From an uncultured Bacillota bacterium (GTDB taxonomy: Bacteria; Bacillota_I; Bacilli_A; RF39; UBA660), in contig CAMODW010000010.1 of the NCBI GenBank assembly GCA_946611635.1, positions 1-36,872 of the forward strand: DNA of 36,872 nt, in the 5' to 3' direction. A program made the position numbers and the translations under genes. Positions 1 through 6,101 of this stretch are shown here, one piece after another. Under the pieces are notes generated by a model. That model searched no databases. It was not told the DNA's origin and saw only the letters and a program-made list of their open reading frames with translations. The stretch's first letter is position 1; each line of letters begins with the position of its first letter.

Positions 1-453
1 TATATAGTTGTAAGTAGTAAAAAGAATAGTGTTAAGGAATATAAAAAAGATTATTATAGTTTTAAATATGATACAACTTGGAAGATAAAAGATAATAAAA
101 ATAGTACTATTTTAACTCATAAAAGTACTAATGGTAAAATTGTTATTACTTATAAGGTTTTAGATACTTATTTAATAGATATTGATTTAAAAAATATTAT
201 TAGTGATATTATTTATGAAGTAGAAAAACAAAATAAAGATTATACTTTAATAAATAAAACTAGTAATGAAGATGGTAGTTATAATTTATTATATGAAAAG
301 GAAAAAGAGGAATGCCTAGTTCATATTTATAAGCAAGATAATATTATATTATTTGTTTATTATAATAATTCTAGTAAGTATTTTGATATTACTTTGGATA
401 GTTTTGAGGAAGTATTAAATAGTATTAATGTATATAGTGGAGAAAAGATGTAA
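1..453 (+). CDS. 3' end of a hypothetical protein, truncated by the window start
   Basis: Frame 1 is open from base 1 to TAA at 451-453 (…FDITLDSFEEVLNSINVYSGEKM*). It is absent from the supplied ORF track because the start is outside the window. Confidence 0.8.
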   Translation, partial: YIVVSSKKNSVKEYKKDYYSFKYDTTWKIKDNKNSTILTHKSTNGKIVITYKVLDTYLIDIDLKNIISDIIYEVEKQNKDYTLINKTSNEDGSYNLLYEKEKEECLVHIYKQDNIILFVYYNNSSKYFDITLDSFEEVLNSINVYSGEKM

Positions 454-469
454 ATAGGTAATAGTTGTA

Positions 470-498
470 TTGACAAATAATTCTATATAGAGTATACT
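470..498 (+). promoter_or_regulatory. Strong sigma70-type promoter for the RNA at about 505-860
   Basis: TTGACA (470-475), 17-nt spacer, TATACT (493-498). Confidence 0.75.
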
Positions 499-536
499 TA
501 AGATACTCAATAGTGTGTTTTCTATAAATGGAGATT

Positions 537-593
537 ATGAAAGCATTAGAGAATATTGATGAATTACTTAGCTGTTTAAAGTCATTTGGTTGA
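537..593 (+). CDS. Possible 18-aa small ORF inside the 5' part of the RNA: MKALENIDELLSCLKSFG
   Basis: ATG at 537 is preceded by GGAG (530-533); TGA at 591-593. The peptide has an amphipathic composition. Confidence 0.25.
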   Translation: MKALENIDELLSCLKSFG

Positions 594-833
594 CTGATAT
601 ATCTTGATATATTCTACGGCTTTGTGCTGTAATTTATGATATTTTCGCTATTAATAATTGAAATTTTGGAAATGTAAATAATATTTATGTTATTTATATT
701 TATAATTTTTTTAAGTATCTTACCTAGCTATTGAGTATATACATATTGTGGCTTTCTTTTGACAAGAGGCTATGTGGATACTGTCATTGAAACATAGTTT
801 TGATATGAATCATTTTGGCCACACAAAAAGTGT

Positions 834-860
834 GTAACGGACAGGTTACATATTTTTTTT
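834..860 (+). terminator. Intrinsic, possibly bidirectional terminator
   Basis: TGTAAC ggacag GTTACA then TATTTTTTTT on +. On the minus strand the same hairpin is followed by CACTTTTT. Confidence 0.55.
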
Positions 861-861
861 G

Positions 862-945
862 CTATTTTTTATCTAAATATCCTAGTATAATACCAGCTAT
901 TATAGCTACTATTATTTCTTTTAATAAGTGTTTATTCTTTTTCAT
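862..945 (-). CDS. Small hydrophobic peptide of 27 aa, MKKNKHLLKEIIVAIIAGIILGYLDKK; type I toxin-like candidate
   Basis: Full codon walk on the minus strand from ATG (943-945) to TAG (862-864). Good RBS (AAAGGTG, 8 nt upstream). Minus-strand promoter TTAACA-N17-TATAAT within about 968-998. Single-TM peptide with Lys-rich ends. Confidence 0.5.
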   Translation of the reverse strand: MKKNKHLLKEIIVAIIAGIILGYLDKK

Positions 946-980
946 TTTTTTCACCTTTGTTACTTAATATTATAAATTAG

Positions 981-1000
981 GAATTAACAAATGTTAATTC
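981..1000. repeat. Perfect inverted repeat GAATTAACA-AA-TGTTAATTC between divergent promoters
   Basis: 9-bp arms, 2-nt spacer, overlapping the -35 of the minus-strand peptide promoter and lying just upstream of the dnaE -10. Confidence 0.6.
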
Positions 1001-1042
1001 TTTTTCTATGTGTTATAATTGTTTTGAAAGGTGGTAGTACAA

Positions 1043-3943
1043 ATGTCTTTATCTATTAGTGTTAAAACAGATTATTCTTTATTAAATAGTTTAATAAAGA
1101 TTCCTGATTTGATGAGATATGCTATTAATAATAAAATTGATACATTGGGTATTTTAGATGATAATATGTTTGGTAGTATCGCTTTTTATGAACAATGTAA
1201 AAAAAATAATATTAAACCTATTATAGGTTTAATAGTTAAAATTGGTAATAATAAGATATATTTATATGCTAAAAATTATGAGGGCTTTTTAAATATGTTA
1301 AAGATTAATACTATAATGCAAAATAAAGATATTTCTTACATTGATTTAAAGAGTTATTCTAATGATATTATAGTAGTAATTCCTTATAGTTCTAATATGT
1401 TATATGAACAATTAAAATCTATATATAATATAGTTTATATGTCTTATCAGAATGAATATGAAAAGAATAATGTTGTTCTTCTATGTGATAAATTAGTTTA
1501 TATTAGTGAAGTTGTTTGTTTTAAAGCTATTGATATTAAATATATTAATTATTTGCGAGAAATAGCTACAGGTAATAAAGAAGATATTAGTAAAGATTTA
1601 ATAGATTGTTATTTAGAAAAAGATATATCGGATGATGATGTAAATAGTATTAAAGAATTTTCATCTTTGTGTAATTTAGAAATACCTCATAATAATACTT
1701 ATATTCCTGTGTATAAAGATGGTATTAATTCTTTTGAATTTTTATCTAGTTTATGTAAAAAAGGATTAACCAAAAGATGTGCTGGTAATATAAGTAAAGA
1801 GTATGCTGATAGGTTAAATATGGAACTTAATGTTATAAAGAAGATGGGCTTTGTAGATTATTTCTTGATAGTTTATGATTATGTAAAGTTCGCTAAAACT
1901 AATGGTATCTTAGTGGGACCAGGGAGAGGATCTGCTGCTGGGTCTTTAGTTAGCTATTCGATTGGAATTACAGATGTTGATCCGTTAAAGTACGATTTGC
2001 TTTTTGAAAGATTTTTAAATCCTGAAAGAATTACTATGCCAGATATTGATGTAGACTTTGAATATACTAAAAGAGACATGGTAATAGAATATGTTAAAGA
2101 GAAATATGGAAAAGATAAAGTAGCTAATATTATGACATATGGTACTTTAGGAGCTAGGCAAGTAATTAGGGATGTTGGGAAATGTTTGGGACTTGATAAT
2201 AAGATTATAGATAAATTATCTAATTTATTAGAACCTAAACTATCATTAAAAGATAATTTACATAGAGATATTGTTAAAGAATTTGTAGTAAATAATAATT
2301 TGAAAAATTTATATAATATTAGTTATAAGTTAGAAGGATTAAAAAGACAAATTAGTACTCATGCTGCTGGAGTTGTTATATCTTCTAAAAGATTAGATGA
2401 GATTATTCCTATGTATTTAAATGGAGAAGAATTATTAACTGGAACTACAATGGAATACTTGGAAAACTTAGGTTTAATAAAGATGGATTTTTTAGCAATT
2501 AAAAATTTGACTATTATTAAAAATGTAATTGATCTTATTAAAGAGAAAGAAGATAAGAAGATAGATTTATCTTCTATTCCTTTAGATGATGAGAGCACCT
2601 TTAATATTTTTAGAACAGCTGATACAGAAGGTATTTTTCAATACGAATCGTCTGGTATGAAAAATTTACTATCTAAAATGCAACCAAGTAATTTTGATGA
2701 TTTAGTTGCGGCGGTTGCTTTATTTAGACCGGGGCCAATGCAAAATATAGATACATATTTAAAGAGGAAAAAAGGGCTAGAAAAAGTAGATTATTTAGAT
2801 GATTCTTTAGAACCTATATTGAAGAGTACTTATGGAATTATGATATATCAAGAACAAATAATGCAAGTATTGGTAGCTATGGGTGGTTTTTCTTTTGCTG
2901 AAGCAGATAATGTAAGAAGAGCTATGAGTAAGAAGAAAAAGGATATAATGGATGAGAATAGAGATGTATTTATATCTAGAGCGATGAAAAAAGGTTTTAC
3001 TAAAGAGAAAAGCGTTGAAGTTTTTGATTTAATTACTAAGTTTGCTGATTATGGTTTTAATAAAGCTCATTCTGTTTCATATGCTATGATAGGTTATCAA
3101 ATGGCTTATTTGAAAGCTAATTATCCAGTATATTTTATAGCTAATTTATTAAATATGAGTATTGGTAGTGATATTAAAACCAAAGAGTATATTGATGAAG
3201 CTAGAAAAAAGAATATAAAGATATTTAAACCAAATATTAATATAAGTAAGAATTATTATTTAATTAAGGATAATGCATTGTTACTTCCTTTGAATGCTAT
3301 TCATAATGTTGGAGTTAGTGCTGTTGAGGATATAATTGAAGAAAGAGAAAAAAATGGTAAATATAAAGATTTTCTTGATTTTGTAGCTAGAATTTATGGA
3401 AAAAGTGTTAATAAGAAAACTATTGAAAGTTTAATAGATGGAGATGTCTTTAGAGATTTTAAATATAATCATAAAACATTATTTTTTAATATTGATAGTG
3501 CTTTGGATTATGCAATGTTGTGTAGTGATTTAGATGAATCTCTTGTAATGAAACCTAATATTGAAGTTTCACAAGAATATAATGAAAATGAACTTATAAA
3601 TAAAGAGTTAAATACTTTTGGATATTATGTAACTAATCATCCTTCTTCAAAATATCAAGATGGTGTTATGAAACTTAATAAAATAAAAGATTATTTTGAT
3701 AAATATGTAGATACTGTTGTTATTGTTGGAAGTGTAAGGAAGATTAGTACTAAGAAAGGGGAAGAAATGGGTTTTTTCTCTGGTAGTGATGAGACTGATA
3801 CTGCCGATTATGTTATATTTCCGAAAAATAACAGCTTATTATACGATATTAAGAAAGACGATTTTATAAAGGTAAGGGGACAGGTTACAAGAAGATTGGA
3901 TAAATATCAAATAGTTGTTAGTAATATAGAAATAATTAAGTGA
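1043..3943 (+). CDS. dnaE: DNA polymerase III alpha subunit, DnaE-type
   Basis: DnaE motifs GPGRGSAAGSLVSYSIGITDVDPLKYDLLFERFLNPER, MPDIDVDFE and FNKAHSVSYA. The ATG at 1043 follows AGGTGG and is preferred over the GTG at 1031. Confidence 0.95.
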   Translation: MSLSISVKTDYSLLNSLIKIPDLMRYAINNKIDTLGILDDNMFGSIAFYEQCKKNNIKPIIGLIVKIGNNKIYLYAKNYEGFLNMLKINTIMQNKDISYIDLKSYSNDIIVVIPYSSNMLYEQLKSIYNIVYMSYQNEYEKNNVVLLCDKLVYISEVVCFKAIDIKYINYLREIATGNKEDISKDLIDCYLEKDISDDDVNSIKEFSSLCNLEIPHNNTYIPVYKDGINSFEFLSSLCKKGLTKRCAGNISKEYADRLNMELNVIKKMGFVDYFLIVYDYVKFAKTNGILVGPGRGSAAGSLVSYSIGITDVDPLKYDLLFERFLNPERITMPDIDVDFEYTKRDMVIEYVKEKYGKDKVANIMTYGTLGARQVIRDVGKCLGLDNKIIDKLSNLLEPKLSLKDNLHRDIVKEFVVNNNLKNLYNISYKLEGLKRQISTHAAGVVISSKRLDEIIPMYLNGEELLTGTTMEYLENLGLIKMDFLAIKNLTIIKNVIDLIKEKEDKKIDLSSIPLDDESTFNIFRTADTEGIFQYESSGMKNLLSKMQPSNFDDLVAAVALFRPGPMQNIDTYLKRKKGLEKVDYLDDSLEPILKSTYGIMIYQEQIMQVLVAMGGFSFAEADNVRRAMSKKKKDIMDENRDVFISRAMKKGFTKEKSVEVFDLITKFADYGFNKAHSVSYAMIGYQMAYLKANYPVYFIANLLNMSIGSDIKTKEYIDEARKKNIKIFKPNINISKNYYLIKDNALLLPLNAIHNVGVSAVEDIIEEREKNGKYKDFLDFVARIYGKSVNKKTIESLIDGDVFRDFKYNHKTLFFNIDSALDYAMLCSDLDESLVMKPNIEVSQEYNENELINKELNTFGYYVTNHPSSKYQDGVMKLNKIKDYFDKYVDTVVIVGSVRKISTKKGEEMGFFSGSDETDTADYVIFPKNNSLLYDIKKDDFIKVRGQVTRRLDKYQIVVSNIEIIK

Positions 3944-4001
3944 ATTTGTTTTTTAATATTATAATTTATGATATACTAGTATATAGTAGGGTGTGTAGTA
4001 A

Positions 4002-6017
4002 ATGATTAAGTCTTTTAGAAAAAGAAAATTTATTAATCATAAAAAAAGGATATTATATGTTTCTTTATTCTTTTTATTGCTATTAATAAGTATAGGTTAT
4101 GCTTATATAAGTACATCTTTATCTATTAATGGTAATACTACTATAGCAGCCAATACATGGGATATTCATTTTGCTAATTTAAGTATTAAAGAAGGATCAG
4201 TAATAGCAACTACACCAGCTGCTATTCAAACTGACACGACTAATATTAGTTATTCAGTAGAACTAGCTTCGCCTGGAGACTTTTATGAATTTGAAGTAGA
4301 TGTAGTAAATGCTGGAACTATACCAGGTAAATTATCTTTAGCTAATATTCAAGGAATAAGTAGTGCAGCAGAACCATATTTAGAACAAAGTATTAAATAT
4401 ACAAATGGTAATCCAGTACAAGTAGATGATTTATTAAATCCTGGAGCAAGCAAAAGAATAGTTGTTAGAGTTGGTTATGTAGAAGATTTGAATTCTTTAC
4501 CAGAAAATGATATAGAATTAGATTTAGTATTTGGTATTAATTATTCTCAAACTAATGAGGAAGAAATAACAACTGATACTATTATTCAACAGTTAAAAAC
4601 AGAAAACTCATCATGTTTTACTAAATATAAAGGACAAGTAACTGATCAGGTAGGACAAGTAGTAACAGCGCAGAATGTCTATTTTAATAAATGTGCTGAT
4701 AAACGTAATATAAAGTTTAATAATATGTGTTGGCAGATGATAAGAACTACGGAAACTGGTGGAATAAAGATGATATATAATGGAGAACCAGATAATGATG
4801 GAAATTGTGGTTCATCAAGAGGTGACCATAAAGGGATAGTTGGAGCAACTGGAATAACACAAACATTAAATGCAGAATACTTATATGGATCATCATTTAC
4901 ATATGATACAACTACAAGTGAATTCACACTTGTAGATACAACCACAGCTACATGGAGTGATTCAACATATGAGAATCTGCTTGGTAAATTCACTTGTAAG
5001 AATACAGAAGGAACATGTACAACATTATATAATGTAAACGGGTATTCTAATAATACAACTGCATATACATCATCATATAAAATACGTGATACAAATTATG
5101 CCCGGATTGGAATAAGCTCATATAATGCAAACTTTAGAAGTCCAGCAATGGTAGGATATATGTTTAATAAAGTATATGATTTTAAGCGTAAATCACCTGG
5201 AACAGTAGAGTATAAATATGGTAGTGGATTTACATATGATACAAATACTAATACATATACATTATCAGGAACTACTCAAAATATAGGTGATTGGAGTAGT
5301 GGATATAATACAATAAATAATACTCATTATACTTGTTGGAATGCAAGTGGTAAATGTAGCACTATAAGTTATATACATTATACAACTTCATCATTTGCGT
5401 TTTACTTTGATATAACGGGAGGAAAAGATGTTAGAGATATAATAGAAGAAATGTTATCAAGTAACGACGTAAATAGATATAATTCAAGTATAAAAGGAAT
5501 AATAGATGCCTGGTATAAACAGAATATGATAAGTAAAACAAATATGTTAGAAGATACAGTATATTGTAATGCGAGAAATATAATCAATTATGGGGGATGG
5601 GATCCAGATGGAGGAAGCACAACATCTAACTATTATTTACAATTCAAAAATTATAATTCAACAACAAATCTAGCATGTCCAAACGAAACAGATCAATTTG
5701 CAGTAGGTAATAGTAAAGCAAAACTAACATATCCTGTTGCATTAGCAACACATGAAGAGTTATATACATTAACAAATAATAATTCAAGTACGTATTACGA
5801 TGTTTTAACGAAAAATGGCTACTGGTGGTGGAACCTTTCCCCTTACTATTTCGTTGGCAACTATGCGTACGTGAGTGGCGTGATCGCTGATGGTAATGTG
5901 GTTAGCAAAGTCGGCGTCAACAGCGCTGATAGTGTTCGTCTTGTAGTTTCTCTAAAGAATGGCATTACATTTTCTAGAGGTACTGGGTCAGAAACCGATC
6001 CTTGGATAGTTGAATAA
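4002..6017 (+). CDS. Large secreted/surface protein with a SipW/TasA-type N-terminus, Cys-paired repeats and a C-terminal lectin-like domain
   Basis: Signal/TM followed by GYAYISTSLSINGNTTIAANTWDIHF. Internal repeats YGSxFTYDT…C…C. C-terminus WWWNLSPYYF…SVRLVVSL…GSETDPWIVE. Paralogous to 18798-20753. Confidence 0.75.
   Translation: MIKSFRKRKFINHKKRILYVSLFFLLLLISIGYAYISTSLSINGNTTIAANTWDIHFANLSIKEGSVIATTPAAIQTDTTNISYSVELASPGDFYEFEVDVVNAGTIPGKLSLANIQGISSAAEPYLEQSIKYTNGNPVQVDDLLNPGASKRIVVRVGYVEDLNSLPENDIELDLVFGINYSQTNEEEITTDTIIQQLKTENSSCFTKYKGQVTDQVGQVVTAQNVYFNKCADKRNIKFNNMCWQMIRTTETGGIKMIYNGEPDNDGNCGSSRGDHKGIVGATGITQTLNAEYLYGSSFTYDTTTSEFTLVDTTTATWSDSTYENLLGKFTCKNTEGTCTTLYNVNGYSNNTTAYTSSYKIRDTNYARIGISSYNANFRSPAMVGYMFNKVYDFKRKSPGTVEYKYGSGFTYDTNTNTYTLSGTTQNIGDWSSGYNTINNTHYTCWNASGKCSTISYIHYTTSSFAFYFDITGGKDVRDIIEEMLSSNDVNRYNSSIKGIIDAWYKQNMISKTNMLEDTVYCNARNIINYGGWDPDGGSTTSNYYLQFKNYNSTTNLACPNETDQFAVGNSKAKLTYPVALATHEELYTLTNNNSSTYYDVLTKNGYWWWNLSPYYFVGNYAYVSGVIADGNVVSKVGVNSADSVRLVVSLKNGITFSRGTGSETDPWIVE
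5820..5945 (+). other. Candidate DGR variable region (VR)
   Basis: Compositionally distinct patch: 61/120 G+C at 5821-5940 by hand count, against roughly 25% in flanks. Variable codons are almost all NNC/NNT and derivable from AAC/AAT by changes at A only. Confidence 0.6.
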
Positions 6018-6020
6018 AGT

Positions 6021-6046
6021 AAGAAATATCTTTTGATATTTCTTTT
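6021..6046 (+). terminator. Intrinsic terminator
   Basis: AAGAAATATC-TTTT-GATATTTCTT followed by a short T-run. Confidence 0.5.
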
Positions 6047-6101
6047 AATATGATTTCTAAAATGTTATAATAATTCTAGTGTTTACTTAAGGTGGGGTAG
6101 A

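Larger units (their letters stand above)
503..861 (+). ncRNA. Candidate structured non-coding RNA of unassigned family
   Basis: Strong promoter. The 5' segment ATACTCAATAG (503-513) is perfectly complementary to CTATTGAGTAT (728-738). A second domain is closed by TGTGGC…GCCACA (about 747-823). The 3' end is the hairpin TGTAAC-GGACAG-GTTACA followed by a T-run (851-860). No tmRNA, RNase P, SRP or 6S signature was recognised. Confidence 0.45.

Noticed and set aside
503-861. Assignment of the 5' RNA to tmRNA, RNase P, SRP or 6S RNA
   Set aside because: None of the diagnostic sequences (GAGGAAAGUCC, tRNA-like ends, GGAAGCAGCC-type SRP loop) are present, so it is left unassigned.
2359-2598. 79-aa minus-strand ORF inside dnaE
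   Set aside because: Lies entirely opposite a confident DnaE coding region, with no RBS or recognisable protein character; antisense open frames are common in AT-rich genes.
4679-4993. 104-aa minus-strand ORF inside the surface-protein gene
   Set aside because: Antisense to a well-supported CDS; composition looks like reverse-translated repeats, no motif.
5402-5587. 61-aa minus-strand ORF
   Set aside because: Antisense to a confident CDS, no motif.
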